From Pikeienuella piscinae (GTDB taxonomy: Bacteria > Pseudomonadota > Alphaproteobacteria > Rhodobacterales > Rhodobacteraceae): 64,000 nt of DNA. Below the pieces are notes generated by a model. It saw only the letters and a program-made list of their open reading frames with translations. It had not been told where the DNA came from and made no database searches. The stretch covers positions 3,352,001-3,416,000 of the forward strand of contig NZ_CP049056.1 of NCBI RefSeq assembly GCF_011044155.1. Reading direction: 5' to 3'. The position numbers and the translations under genes were made by a program. Below are positions 54,034 to 63,166 of this stretch, piece by piece; positions within the stretch are counted from its first letter, which is position 1; the number at the start of each line of letters is the position of its first letter.

Positions 54034-55025
54034 TTGCTGAGCGCCTCCAGCCATTCGGCGAGCGCGGCGTCGCGCGCCGATTTCGCCTCCGACACCGGGT
54101 AGATCAGCGTTTTCTGCGGTCGGGGCAGGGTGGTGAACCCTTCCGGCAGGCCGGCTGAGGGGGTCTTCGCCGGGTACATCCAGTTGGTCTCCGGGATCGC
54201 CGCCTGAAAGCCGTCGGTGAGCATGAATTCGAGGAACCGGTCGGCGAGCGCGGGCTGGTCGGTCGCCGCCAGCTTGCCGGCGATTTCGACCTGCATGTAA
54301 TGGCCCTCGGAGAAGATCGCGGCGGCCTTAGTGTCGTCGCTCTCGGCGATGGCGTGATAGGCCGGCGAGGTGGTGTAGGAAAGCGCCATCGCCGCCTCGC
54401 CCTCCAGGAACATGCCATAGGCTTCCGACCAGCCCTTGGTGACGGTGACGATGCGGGGCGCGAGCCGTTCCCAGACAGCGCCGGCTTCGTCGCCGTAGAT
54501 TTGCTTGACCCAGAGCAGCAGCCCGAGGCCCGGCGTCGAGGAGCGCGGGTCCTGGATGACGATAGTCACGTCATCGGGCGCGTCGAGCAACGCCGCGAGG
54601 CTTCCAGGGGGCGTTGCGAGCCGGGTCTTGTCGTAAACGAAGGCGAACCAGCCCCAGTCATAGGGAAGGAAAACAGGGTCGGCCCAGCCGCCGGGTACAT
54701 CGGTTTCGGGCGTCAATCCGTGCGGGGTGAAGAGGCCGGTCGCCGCCGCGTCGGCGGCGAGATTTGCGTCGAGGCCGAGGACGATATCGGCCTCTGTCGC
54801 CGCGCCTTCCAGCTTGATCCGACCGAGAAGAGCGGCGCCGTCGCCGGCCGCGACGAATTCGAGATCGCAGTCGCAGACCGCCTCGAAATTCGCCTCGATC
54901 TTCGGGCCCGGGCCCCATTCCGTGACGAAACTGTCATAGGTGTAGACGGTCAGTTTCTCGGTCGCATTCGCGCCACCCGCGAGAATGAGGGCGAAAACCG
55001 CCGTGGTGAGGGAGGTTCTGATCAC
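54030..55025 (-). CDS. thiB: Thiamine ABC transporter substrate-binding protein
   Basis: A 331-residue periplasmic protein with a signal peptide (cleavage probably after GGANA). LTVYTYDSFVTEWGPGPKIEANFEAVCDCDLEFVAAGDGAALLGRI is the ThiB N-terminus, and ADIVLGLDANLAADA and DWGWFAFVYDKTRL follow. First gene of the operon. A TPP riboswitch and a promoter lie directly upstream. Confidence 0.95.
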   Translation of the reverse strand: MIRTSLTTAVFALILAGGANATEKLTVYTYDSFVTEWGPGPKIEANFEAVCDCDLEFVAAGDGAALLGRIKLEGAATEADIVLGLDANLAADAAATGLFTPHGLTPETDVPGGWADPVFLPYDWGWFAFVYDKTRLATPPGSLAALLDAPDDVTIVIQDPRSSTPGLGLLLWVKQIYGDEAGAVWERLAPRIVTVTKGWSEAYGMFLEGEAAMALSYTTSPAYHAIAESDDTKAAAIFSEGHYMQVEIAGKLAATDQPALADRFLEFMLTDGFQAAIPETNWMYPAKTPSAGLPEGFTTLPRPQKTLIYPVSEAKSARDAALAEWLEALSK

Positions 55026-55074
55026 GCTCGACTCCTCTGTTGCGGCGCAAGAAGAGCGTGAGAGGAACTCTCTG

Positions 55075-55157
55075 GCCTTTCCTACGCCGGCATGATCCGG
55101 GTCAGGTTCAACGGGTTCGCTTGACGCATCTCAGCCGCTGACGCGGCCCCCCGAGGC
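55075..55157 (-). promoter_or_regulatory. TPP riboswitch (THI element) controlling thiBPQ
   Basis: On the minus strand the conserved elements are in order: P1 GCCU (55157-55154), CGGGGGGCC, GCTGAGATGCG, GAACCCGTTGAACCTGACC, CCGGATCATGCCGGCGTAGGAA, then AGGC closing P1 (55078-55075). These match the THI-box consensus. Binding of thiamine pyrophosphate should lower thiBPQ expression. The thiB ATG is about 50 bases downstream, so translational control is plausible. Confidence 0.95.
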
Positions 55158-55164
55158 GAGGGGG

Positions 55165-55193
55165 ACACTAGGCCGGGCGCCGAGCCGGGTCAA
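55165..55193 (-). promoter_or_regulatory. Promoter of the riboswitch-thiBPQ transcript
   Basis: Minus-strand TTGACC (55193-55188) and TAGTGT (55170-55165), 17 bases apart. Transcription would begin almost exactly at the 5' base of riboswitch helix P1. Confidence 0.6.
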
Positions 55194-55236
55194 TGAGAGG
55201 GGAAAGCGGGCGCGGGGGCGGCGTGGCTATCGCATG

Positions 55237-55252
55237 TTATCGCGCGCGATAA
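55237..55252. promoter_or_regulatory. Perfect 16-bp palindrome, possible operator
   Basis: TTATCGCGCGCGATAA is self-complementary over all 16 bases. It lies between aroC and the thiB promoter, about 45 bases upstream of the -35 element. The regulator is unknown. Confidence 0.4.
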
Positions 55253-55439
55253 GGGGGTCAAACATCTGAAAAGTAAAGAAATTCGAAAACCGTGTTCGCG
55301 ATGGCGCGGTATTCGGGGGTTTCAGGTCGCATGGTCCGCCCGCTCGTTCCCCGGTTTCCCGGCCGTGAGCCGGGACCTTGTGAGGCGGGGCTGTGCTGTC
55401 GGGGTTCTGGGTCAGGCCCGGGAGCTTGTCGCCGGTGGC

Positions 55440-56540
55440 TTAGCCGACCTCGCCGCCGCCGTCGCCGATCTGGCCGCGATGCATCAGGACATGATCGAGC
55501 AGAACACAGGCCATCATCGCCTCGCCCACCGGCACGGCGCGGATGCCGACGCAGGGGTCGTGCCGACCCTTGGTGACGATCTCGGTCTCCCGCCCGGCCT
55601 TGTCGACTGTGGCGCGGGGGCTGAGAATCGAGGAAGTGGGCTTGACCGCGAAGCGGACGACTACGTCCTGGCCGCTGGAGACGCCGCCGAGGACGCCGCC
55701 GGCGTGGTTGGAGGTGAAGACCGGCCCGCCCTGGGTCATCCGCATCTCGTCGGCGTTTTCTTCGCCGGTCAGCTCGGCCGCGCCCATTCCGGCCCCGATC
55801 TCGACGCCCTTGACGGCGTTGATCGACATCATCGCGCCGGCGAGGTCGGCGTCGAGCTTGGCGTAGATGGGCGCGCCGAGCCCGGCGGGAACGCCGGAGG
55901 CGGTGACCTCGATCACGGCGCCGATGGAGGAGCCGGATTTGCGCAGACCGTCGAGGTAATCCGCCCAGAGCGCGGCGGCCCTGGCGTCGCCGGTCCAGAA
56001 CGGATTGCGCTCCACTTCGGCCCAGTCCCAGTTCTCCCGGCGCGCCTCATGCGCGCCCATCCGCACCATCGCGCCGCGAATGCGGAGGTCGGGGAGCAGC
56101 GCTTTCAGCGCTTCGCGCGCGACGCCGCCCGCCGCGACCCGCGCCGCCGTCTCGCGCGCCGAGGAGCGGCCGCCGCCTCTCGGATCGCGCACGCCGTATT
56201 TCATCCAGTAGGTGTAATCGGCGTGGCCGGGGCGGAATTTCTCCGCGATCTCCGAATAATCCTTTGAACGTTGATCGGTGTTGCGGATCATCAGCTGGAT
56301 CGGTGTTCCGGTCGTCACGCCTTCGTAGACGCCGGAGAGTATCTCTACCTCGTCGGCCTCGCGGCGCTGCGTGGTGTATTTGTTCTGGCCGGGTTTGCGC
56401 CGATCGAGCCAGTGTTGAAGCATTCCCGGCTCCAGCCGCAGGCCGGGCGGGCAGCCGTCGACCGTCGCGCCGAGCGCGGGCCCGTGGCTTTCGCCCCAGG
56501 TGGTGACGCGGAACATGCGACCATAGGTGTTGAACGACAT
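55440..56540 (-). CDS. aroC: Chorismate synthase
   Basis: A 366-residue FMN-dependent enzyme converting EPSP to chorismate. [19 protein letters not shown] is the N-terminal signature. [27 protein letters not shown] and the C-terminal [25 protein letters not shown] complete it. The extended C-terminus ([13 protein letters not shown]) is short. It is preceded by smc on the same strand, 51 bases upstream. Confidence 0.96.
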   Translation of the reverse strand: MSFNTYGRMFRVTTWGESHGPALGATVDGCPPGLRLEPGMLQHWLDRRKPGQNKYTTQRREADEVEILSGVYEGVTTGTPIQLMIRNTDQRSKDYSEIAEKFRPGHADYTYWMKYGVRDPRGGGRSSARETAARVAAGGVAREALKALLPDLRIRGAMVRMGAHEARRENWDWAEVERNPFWTGDARAAALWADYLDGLRKSGSSIGAVIEVTASGVPAGLGAPIYAKLDADLAGAMMSINAVKGVEIGAGMGAAELTGEENADEMRMTQGGPVFTSNHAGGVLGGVSSGQDVVVRFAVKPTSSILSPRATVDKAGRETEIVTKGRHDPCVGIRAVPVGEAMMACVLLDHVLMHRGQIGDGGGEVG

Positions 56541-56591
56541 CGGACGCTCCTTCAGCCCGCCATGTAGCGGAGCGGCGGCGCGAAGGAAAGG

Positions 56592-59500
56592 TTAGCCGGC
56601 GACCATCGCCTCGGCCAGTTTCAGATCGACGGAGACGAGCTGGCTGACGCCCTGTTCGGCCATGGTGACGCCGAACAGCCGGTCCATCCGGCTCATGGTG
56701 ACGGCGTGGTGGGTGATGATCAGGAAGCGGGTCTCGGTCCGCCTGGTCATCTCGTCCAGCAGGTCGCAGAACCGCCCGACATTGGCGTCGTCGAGCGGCG
56801 CGTCGACCTCGTCGAGAACGCAGATCGGCGCCGGGTTGGCCAGGAATACCGCGAAGATCAGCGAGAGAGCGGTCAGCGTCTGCTCACCGCCCGAAAGCAG
56901 CGAGAGCGTGGAGAGTTTCTTGCCCGGCGGCATGCACATGATCTCCAGTCCGGCCTCCAGCGGATCGTCGCTCTCGACCAGCACGAGATTGGCCTCGCCG
57001 CCGCCGAAAAGGTGCTTGAAGAGGGTGGAGAAGCTGCTGTTGACCTCATCGAACGCGGCGAGAAGGCGCTCGCGCCCCTCTCCGTTCAACTCGGCGATGG
57101 CGTGGCGGAGCTTCGCGATGGCGGCTTCGAGGTCGCCCTTCTCACGGGCGAGGGCGTCGCGTTCCTCGCTGGCGGCGGCGGCGTCCTCCTCCGCCCGGAG
57201 GTTCACCGCGCCGAGGCTGTCGCGCTGGCGGCGAAGCCGGGCGATCTCGATCTCCAGCGCTTCGGCGGCGGGGAGGTCCCCGGCGGCGTCGATGCGCTGG
57301 AGAAGCGCCTCGGGCGCGCATTCCATTTCCTCGCGGATACGGGTGGCCGCTTCGCGCACCCGCTCGGCCGCGGCCTCGCTCTGGGTTTCGCGGCGGGCGC
57401 GGGTTTCCCGCGCGGCGGAGGCTTCGCGTTCGGCCTCACGCGCTGCGGCTTCGGCGGCGCGGGCGTGCGTCTCCGCCTCCGCGAGCGCGTCGGCGGCTGC
57501 GGCGCGGCGGGCCTCGGCGCGCTCGATCTCGTGCGCGAGCGCCTCGCGGCGCTTTCTGATCTCGCCGGGAAGGGCGGAGGCGGCCTCGCGTTCGGCGCGG
57601 GACTCTTCGGCGCGCCGGGTCAGGTCATCGACCCGGAGCGCGGCGTTCTCGCGCCGCGCGCGCCAGCTCGCGCGCTCTTGGCTCGCTTCCGCCAGCCGGG
57701 TTTCGCGGGCCTTGCCGGCGCGGCGAAGATCGTCGGCCTCGCCGCGCGCGGAGAGCATTTCCGAGCGCGCCGCGCCGAGCGTCAGCTTCGCCGCCTCCGC
57801 CGCGCGCCACGCGGCCTCGGGGTCGGCGACGGCGGCGCGCGCGGCCTCGGCTTCCGCCTCGGCGGCTTCGGCGTCCTTCGCCTCCTCGGCACGGCGGGCG
57901 AGGGTGATCTCCATCGCTTCGCGCCGGCCGGACGCCATGTCGAGATCGGCTTCCGCCTTGGCGGCGGCGCGGGCCGCTTCGCTGGCGGCGGCTTCCGCGG
58001 CGCGGCGGGCGGCGCGGCGGGCTTGGTCGTCGTCGGCGGCGGCCTTGAGCCGGTCCTTCATGGCGTCATGCGTCGCGCTGGCGGCGGCGGCGGCCGCTTC
58101 CGCCTTTTCCAGCGCCGTGCGCATTTCGGTCAGACGGTTGCGCTGACGCAGGCGCTCCGCCGCCGCCGAGGGCGCGTCCTCCGCCATGGCGCGAAACCCG
58201 TCCCAACGCCAGAGATCGCCCTCGACGCTGACCAACCGCCAGCCCGGCCCGAGCGCCGCCTGCATCGAGGCCGCGGCCTCGCGCGGCGCGACAGCGACGC
58301 GCGCGAGGCGCCGTGCGAGCGCGGGCGGCGCCGTGACATGGTCGCCGAGTGGCAGGGCGCCGGCGGGCGGGCCGGCGGGCGCGTCGGTTTCGGGGAGCGC
58401 GGCCCAGCCCGAGCCGTCCTCGGTGAGCGGCGCCTTCAGATCGTCGCCGAGCGCGGCCCCAAGCGCAGCCTCGTAGCCGGGCGCGACCTGGATATGGTCG
58501 AGAAGCGCGTCCTTCGCGCCGTCGCTCCGGGCCAGAAGCCGCTCCAACGCCGTGGTCTCGGCCCGGATCGCGGAAAGTTCGCCGGCGGCGGCGGAGGCGG
58601 CGGCCCGGCTTTCGGCCTCCACCGCCTGCGCTTCGGCGCGGGCGGTCTCGGCTTCGGCGAGCGCGGACTCGGCGGCTTCGGCGGCGGCGCGGGCGGTCGC
58701 GGCCGTCTCTTCGGTGTCATCTCGGCGCGCCGCGGCTTCCTTCAGCGCATCGTCCAGCGCCGCCGCGGCCGCTCTGGCTTCCTCGGCGCTCTTGCGGGCG
58801 CGGGCGGTCGCGTTCCGCGTCTCGTCATGCCGGCGGGCGGCGGCCTGCGCTGCGGCGGCGAGGCGGGCGGCCTCCGCCGTCAGGCGATCGGCTTCGACCT
58901 CAGCGATCTCCAGCCGTTCGCCGGTCGCGCGCGCCCTCCGGTCGGCGGCGGTCTCGGCCTCATCATGGCCGGCGCGGGCCGCGATCAGCGTCTCCTCCTC
59001 CGCCAGCAGCCGCTCGATGACTTCGGCGGCCTCCTGCTGCAATTCCGTCTCGCGCGCGAGGTCGCCCTCGATCTGCGCGATTCGCGCCGCCAGACGGTCG
59101 AGCGCGCCCTGCGCCTCGGCCTCGCGCTCGCTCAGCCGGTCGCGCTCCACCGCGAGGCGCTGGAGGATGGCGGCGGCGGTCATCTCCTCGTCCCGTTTCG
59201 GCGGCAGGGCGGCCTCTGCCGCCTCACGCGTCTTTTCGGCCTGCAACGCGCCGCGCTCCGCCGCGCCGACCGCGCCGACCGCTTCGGCGAGCGCTTGCTC
59301 CGCGGCGAGGCGGGCCTCGTCAGCTTCGCGCCAGCGGATGAAGAGGAAGGTCGCCTCCGCCCGTCGCAATTCGGTTGCGATCTCGCGGTAGCGGGCCGCC
59401 TGTTTCGCCTGCCGCGCGAGGGCGGCGAGCCGGACGTCGAGTTGTTCGATCACGTCGGCGACCCGGCCGAGATTTGTCTCCGCGGCGTTCAGTTTCAGCT

Positions 59501-60041
59501 CCGCCTCGTGCCGGCGCTGATAGAGCCCGCCGATCCCGGCCGCGTCCTCGAGAATCGAGCGGCGCGCCGTCGGTTTGGCGTTGATCAGTTCGGAGATCTG
59601 CCCCTGCCGCACCAGCGCTGGCGAATGCGCGCCGGTGGCGGCGTCGGCGAAGAGCATGCGGATGTCGCGCGCGCGCACGTCGTCGCCATTGGCCTTGAAG
59701 GCGCTGCCGGCGTCGCGGGTGATGCGGCGGATGACATCGAGCGTCTCATACCGGTTGAATGCGGCGGGCGCCCGGCGGGCGGAATTGTCTATCGAGAGGG
59801 AAACCTCTGCGAAATGCCGAGCCGGGCGGGTCGCGGCGCCGGCGAAGATCACGTCCTCCATCCCAGAGCCGCGCATGGATTTCGCCGAGGTTTCGCCCAT
59901 CACCCAGCGGAGCGCCTCGAGAAGGTTGGATTTTCCACAGCCGTTCGGCCCGACCACGCCGGTGAGCCCGGGCGCGATATGGAGCTCCGTCGGATCGACG
60001 AAGCTCTTGAAGCCATGCAACCTGAGCTTGGTGAGGATCAA
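56592..60041 (-). CDS. smc: Chromosome segregation protein SMC
   Basis: A 1149-residue ATPase. Walker A is GVVGPNGCGKSNLLEALRWVMGE near residues 30-50. Two very long Ala/Glu/Arg-rich coiled-coil arms follow, with a hinge region around residues 500-600. The C-terminal signature is LSLLSGGEQTLTALSLIFAVF, and Walker B is PICVLDEVDAPLDDANVGRFCDLL. It compacts and helps segregate the chromosome. ScpA/ScpB genes are not in the window. The extreme Ala/Glu codon bias yields long open frames on the opposite strand that are not genes. Confidence 0.96.
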   Translation of the reverse strand: MILTKLRLHGFKSFVDPTELHIAPGLTGVVGPNGCGKSNLLEALRWVMGETSAKSMRGSGMEDVIFAGAATRPARHFAEVSLSIDNSARRAPAAFNRYETLDVIRRITRDAGSAFKANGDDVRARDIRMLFADAATGAHSPALVRQGQISELINAKPTARRSILEDAAGIGGLYQRRHEAELKLNAAETNLGRVADVIEQLDVRLAALARQAKQAARYREIATELRRAEATFLFIRWREADEARLAAEQALAEAVGAVGAAERGALQAEKTREAAEAALPPKRDEEMTAAAILQRLAVERDRLSEREAEAQGALDRLAARIAQIEGDLARETELQQEAAEVIERLLAEEETLIAARAGHDEAETAADRRARATGERLEIAEVEADRLTAEAARLAAAAQAAARRHDETRNATARARKSAEEARAAAAALDDALKEAAARRDDTEETAATARAAAEAAESALAEAETARAEAQAVEAESRAAASAAAGELSAIRAETTALERLLARSDGAKDALLDHIQVAPGYEAALGAALGDDLKAPLTEDGSGWAALPETDAPAGPPAGALPLGDHVTAPPALARRLARVAVAPREAAASMQAALGPGWRLVSVEGDLWRWDGFRAMAEDAPSAAAERLRQRNRLTEMRTALEKAEAAAAAASATHDAMKDRLKAAADDDQARRAARRAAEAAASEAARAAAKAEADLDMASGRREAMEITLARRAEEAKDAEAAEAEAEAARAAVADPEAAWRAAEAAKLTLGAARSEMLSARGEADDLRRAGKARETRLAEASQERASWRARRENAALRVDDLTRRAEESRAEREAASALPGEIRKRREALAHEIERAEARRAAAADALAEAETHARAAEAAAREAEREASAARETRARRETQSEAAAERVREAATRIREEMECAPEALLQRIDAAGDLPAAEALEIEIARLRRQRDSLGAVNLRAEEDAAAASEERDALAREKGDLEAAIAKLRHAIAELNGEGRERLLAAFDEVNSSFSTLFKHLFGGGEANLVLVESDDPLEAGLEIMCMPPGKKLSTLSLLSGGEQTLTALSLIFAVFLANPAPICVLDEVDAPLDDANVGRFCDLLDEMTRRTETRFLIITHHAVTMSRMDRLFGVTMAEQGVSQLVSVDLKLAEAMVAG

Positions 60042-60157
60042 CCGGCGGTCCCCCCTTCCTATGCTCTTTCGGTATGCGGAGGGGCGGTGAAGGTCAAGGA
60101 TTCTGGCGCTCGATCTGGCGTGATCGTCGCTGGCGGCGACTAGATATGGCGCCTTGT

Positions 60158-60364
60158 TCAGTCGATCTTCCGGGCCTCGTCGATCAGCATGATCGGTATG
60201 CCGTCGCGGATCGGAAAGGCCAGGCCGGCGGCGCGGGAAATCAGCTCGCTCGCCTCCCGGTCGTAATCCAGCGGCTTCTGCGTCACCGGGCAGACCAGAC
60301 TCTCCAGCATCTTGCGGTCGACACCTGCGGTGACGGCGAGGCTTTGCTTGTGCTCTTCGGTCAT
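60158..60364 (-). CDS. Trm112/UPF0434-family small protein
   Basis: A 68-residue protein. [48 protein letters not shown] matches the YcaR/UPF0434 pattern (CP...PL...L.s...[13 protein letters not shown]..EAR). Eukaryotic and archaeal Trm112 activates methyltransferases. The bacterial role is less clear. The ATG at 60364 overlaps the stop of the LON-domain gene (ATGA), so translation is coupled. Confidence 0.85.
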   Translation of the reverse strand: MTEEHKQSLAVTAGVDRKMLESLVCPVTQKPLDYDREASELISRAAGLAFPIRDGIPIMLIDEARKID

Positions 60365-61008
60365 TGGAGCGATCCGTCCTCTCCGTGGCTGGCGATAGCG
60401 AACTCCATCAGCGCGATCAGGCTGGCCCGGCGATCGCCGAGCATCTCCGCCTCCAGCAGCGCCTGTTTCTCCTCTGCGGAGAACGGGCAGAGCATGGCGA
60501 GCGAATTGACCAGCATCTCCTCGTCCGCCTCTTTCAGACTGTCCCAATCGGTCGAAAGCCCGGCGGCGCTGAAATAGCGCTTGAGAAGGAAGAGGAACTT
60601 CGGCCGGTCGAAGCCGTCGTCAGCCTCTTGCGGGCCAAGATCGCGGCGCCAGCGCGACCAGTCCGGTCGGACGCGACGATAAGGGGTGAAACCGTCCAGC
60701 TCCTCAGCCGGGGAAAACCGGCAGATCCCGGCGAGAACCACCAGATAGCGGCCGTCCTCGGTTTCCGAAAAGCTGACGATGCGGCCGGCGCAGCCGACAT
60801 CGCGAAGCGCGGGCGGATCGCCGTCCCCGGCCGGCTGAATCATGCCCACGAGCCGCCGACCGGTTTTCAGCGCATCGTCGAACATCGCCAGATAGCGCGG
60901 CTCGAACACGTTCAAAGGCAGCCTGCCGCGAGGCAGGAGCAGCGCTTCGGAGATCGGAAAGATCGGCAGCGTGTCTGGCAGATCAGCGAGGCCGAAGTGA
61001 CGGGCCAT
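60361..61008 (-). CDS. LON substrate-binding-domain protein (stand-alone)
   Basis: A 215-residue protein consisting of the LON N-terminal domain only. [45 protein letters not shown] and [27 protein letters not shown] are family blocks. There is no AAA+ or protease domain. Stand-alone LON-N proteins are common in alphaproteobacteria, of unclear role, possibly protein quality control. It lies 7 bases after the thioredoxin-like gene, which fits such a role. Confidence 0.9.
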   Translation of the reverse strand: MARHFGLADLPDTLPIFPISEALLLPRGRLPLNVFEPRYLAMFDDALKTGRRLVGMIQPAGDGDPPALRDVGCAGRIVSFSETEDGRYLVVLAGICRFSPAEELDGFTPYRRVRPDWSRWRRDLGPQEADDGFDRPKFLFLLKRYFSAAGLSTDWDSLKEADEEMLVNSLAMLCPFSAEEKQALLEAEMLGDRRASLIALMEFAIASHGEDGSLQ

Positions 61009-61015
61009 CAGCGCC

Positions 61016-61942
61016 TCAGACGAAGATCATCGACGAGAGCCGGCGCCGGCCCTTCAGCGCCACCGGGCTCTTGTCGCCCAGGCTTTCGAATATCTTCAAG
61101 AGCTGGGTCCGCGCGGCGCCCTCGTTCCATTCCCGGTCGCGACGGAACAACTCCAGCAGCTCCTCGATCGCGGCTTCGGAATCTCCACTGGCCAGAAGAG
61201 AAAGCGCCAGATCGAACCGCGCCTGATGGTCGGACGGATCGGCTTCCAGCCGGGCGCGAAGCTCTTCCGCCTCGCCCACGCCTTCGGTCTGCTCCGCGAG
61301 ATCAAGCTGGGCGCGCACCGCGCTGAGCGCGGGGTCGTTGGCGATCTCCTCCGGCGCGCCGTCCAGCGTCGCGCGGGCCTGGTCGGCGCGGCCCGCGGCG
61401 GCGAAGGCCCGCGCGAGCCCGGCGCAGGCGCGGGCGTTGGCGGGCTCCGCCTCGAGGATCGCGGCGAAGGTCTCCACTGCGTCGGTGGTCGCGCCCTCGG
61501 TCAGCATCTGGTCGGCGGCGTCGAGCGCTTCGGCGACGCCTTCGGCCTCTGACGCGCCGGCGCCGCCCTGGGCGGCGACGCGGGTGACGAACTCCTTGAT
61601 CTCGGAGGGGGGCACGGCGCCCATGAACCCGTCGACCGGCCGCCCGTCGACGAATGCGAAGACCGCCGGGATCGACTGCACGCGCAACTGTGCGGCGAAC
61701 TGCGGATTCTTGTCGATGTCGATCTTGACCAGCTTCGCTTTGCCGCCGGCCTCTCGCACCGCGGTTTCGAGCGCTGGGCCGAGCGTCTTACACGGGCCGC
61801 ACCATTCGGCGTGGAAGTCGACGATCACCGCGACCTTCTTAGAGGCCTCGATGACATCGGTCATGAAGGTGGCGTCGGCGCCGTCCTTGACGAGATCGCC
61901 GCCAGCGTCAGGCGCGGCCGCGCCGTTTCCGAGATTAAGCAT
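61016..61942 (-). CDS. Thioredoxin-TPR co-chaperone (CnoX/YbbN-like)
   Basis: A 308-residue protein. The thioredoxin domain at residues 25-125 has an intact redox motif, WCGPC (C48, C51), and SIPAVFAFVDGRPVDGFMGA. The C-terminal half has tetratricopeptide-type repeats (residues 140-300) as in CnoX/YbbN, which hands holdase-bound proteins to GroEL and DnaK. Unlike E. coli CnoX, both active-site cysteines are present, so reductase activity is expected. The start at 61942 is favoured by GGAGAGGCGCAT upstream over the in-frame ATG at 61972. Confidence 0.9.
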   Translation of the reverse strand: MLNLGNGAAAPDAGGDLVKDGADATFMTDVIEASKKVAVIVDFHAEWCGPCKTLGPALETAVREAGGKAKLVKIDIDKNPQFAAQLRVQSIPAVFAFVDGRPVDGFMGAVPPSEIKEFVTRVAAQGGAGASEAEGVAEALDAADQMLTEGATTDAVETFAAILEAEPANARACAGLARAFAAAGRADQARATLDGAPEEIANDPALSAVRAQLDLAEQTEGVGEAEELRARLEADPSDHQARFDLALSLLASGDSEAAIEELLELFRRDREWNEGAARTQLLKIFESLGDKSPVALKGRRRLSSMIFV

Positions 61943-61967
61943 ATGCGCCTCTCCATTCGTTTTGCAC

Positions 61968-61997
61968 GACATAGTGCGAGTGGGGGCGAAAGAACAA
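61968..61997 (-). promoter_or_regulatory. Possible promoter of the thioredoxin-LON-Trm112 group
   Basis: Minus-strand TTGTTC (61997-61992) and TATGTC (61973-61968), 18 bases apart, 26 bases before the gene start. By eye only. Confidence 0.33.
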
Positions 61998-62001
61998 TGG
62001 T

Positions 62002-62562
62002 TCAGCCGTGGTTTTCCGCCGCGCGCGCCGCAGCTTTGGCCTCCAGCGCGTCGAAATCGACTTCCTCGAACGAGTGGCCGGTGGCGGCGAGGAAGGCGTG
62101 AAAATGCGCGCGCGAGACCGGAAGGGTCGCCTTGTTGTGGAGCGGATGGAAATTGAGCGGCTCCAGCGCCATCATCCCGGCGTCGAGGATCAGGCTAACC
62201 TTCCGCTCCCGGTCGTTCATCAGCGCGAAGGGCGTGACCGCGCCCGGTCTGACGCCGAGCGTCTCCCACAGCAGATCCGGCGGGGCGAACGAGAGGCGCC
62301 GCCGCCCGATCGCCTTCTCGAGATCGGCGATCCTGATCCGTCGCTCGCCGAGGCAGGAAACGAGCGTCAGCGCGCCCTTCCTGTCCTTGAGGAAGAGATT
62401 CTTCGTATGCGCGCCCGGCAGGGCGGCCTTGAGGTCGCGGCTTTCCTCCACCGTGAAGACAGCGGCATGACGGTGGAGCGGGGCGGAGATGCCGATCCTT
62501 CTGAAAAATGCGAGAAGGCGGGCCTCGCTCTCGGCCTCCTCCGGGGTCGGATCGAATTCCAT
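62002..62562 (-). CDS. Prolyl-tRNA deacylase-like (YbaK/ProX) editing protein
   Basis: A 186-residue YbaK-fold protein that probably hydrolyses mischarged Ala-tRNA(Pro). HAAVFTVEESRDLKAALPGAHTKNLFLKDRKGALTLVSCLGERRIRIADLEKAIG, with the KNLFLxD motif, is typical of ProXp-ala/PrdX. GVRPGAVTPFALMND and FHPLHNKATL follow. The start at 62562 has GAGGAG 9 bases upstream. Monocistronic by appearance. Confidence 0.88.
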   Translation of the reverse strand: MEFDPTPEEAESEARLLAFFRRIGISAPLHRHAAVFTVEESRDLKAALPGAHTKNLFLKDRKGALTLVSCLGERRIRIADLEKAIGRRRLSFAPPDLLWETLGVRPGAVTPFALMNDRERKVSLILDAGMMALEPLNFHPLHNKATLPVSRAHFHAFLAATGHSFEEVDFDALEAKAAARAAENHG

Positions 62563-62618
62563 CGGCGTGCGTCTCCTCAGCTTTTCGCTCGGCTCGTCGC
62601 TAGCCCGTGGAATGACGC

Positions 62619-62646
62619 TTGCCAAGAGCCGACGAATCCTTATAAG
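62619..62646 (+). promoter_or_regulatory. Promoter of tRNA-Gly
   Basis: TTGCCA at 62619-62624 and TATAAG at 62641-62646 with a 16-base spacer, 18 bases before the mature tRNA 5' end. Confidence 0.6.
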
Positions 62647-62664
62647 CCGCGTTTGTCTGATGAT

Positions 62665-62739
62665 GCGGGCGTAGCTCAGGGGTAGAGCACAACCTTGCCA
62701 AGGTTGGGGTCGTGAGTTCGAATCTCATCGCCCGCTCCA
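62665..62739 (+). tRNA. tRNA-Gly (anticodon GCC)
   Basis: A full cloverleaf. The acceptor stem GCGGGCG (62665-62671) pairs with CGCCCGC (62729-62735). The D-arm is GCTCAGGGGTAGAGC. The anticodon arm is CAACCTTGCCAAGGTTG, with GCC in the loop. The T-arm GTGAGTTCGAATCTCAT contains TTCGAAT. CCA is encoded at 62737-62739. The 3' end of such tRNAs is a frequent integration site. The DNA that follows lacks normal genes, but no second copy of the tRNA end occurs in the window. Confidence 0.97.
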
Positions 62740-63166
62740 GACATCTAGATCGCCCGACTGTCGAATATGTCGTTCCCCACAGTGGGGCGAGCCGAGGCGA
62801 CGTTTCTGAATCTCCGGCGCCGGGACGCCTCCGTAATGTGGGGGGCGGCCGTTCGGCCAGGACCGCTATACTGGAATTCCCTTCGCGAAACGCCGCCGGT
62901 CTGCCCTCCGCCAGGATCTTCCGGCCACGCCGGCGATGCTGGAGCGATCGCGGTCTCCGAAACAGCGCCCGATCCGGGGCAGGATGAGGGAACGGTCGTG
63001 AGCGATGGCGCGGATCTCATCATGGATTGAGCGTCCGCCCCGGGTCACGCATATCCTCGTCGATGGCTCCAGTGGTTTCGGCTGCGGCTTACATGAATTC
63101 AGCCATCGTCAGGTCTGGATTGACGGGCGCGGGGGGGCGCACGGCCATGAACTGGTCGCCGCTTTC
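62740..63166. other. Region after tRNA-Gly without a supported gene
   Basis: 427 bases. Several short open frames overlap on both strands (the best is a plus-strand 87-codon frame at 62767-63030), none with a recognisable family or good ribosome-binding site. A CCCCACAGTGGGG palindrome lies near 62775. The composition, and its position behind a tRNA, suggest degenerate or mobile-element-related DNA. This is inference. Confidence 0.4.

Noticed and set aside
56706-60143. Very long plus-strand open frame (over 1100 codons) opposite smc
   Set aside because: It mirrors the Ala/Glu/Arg-rich coiled-coil codons of smc. The translated product has no family features, while the minus strand has complete SMC motifs.
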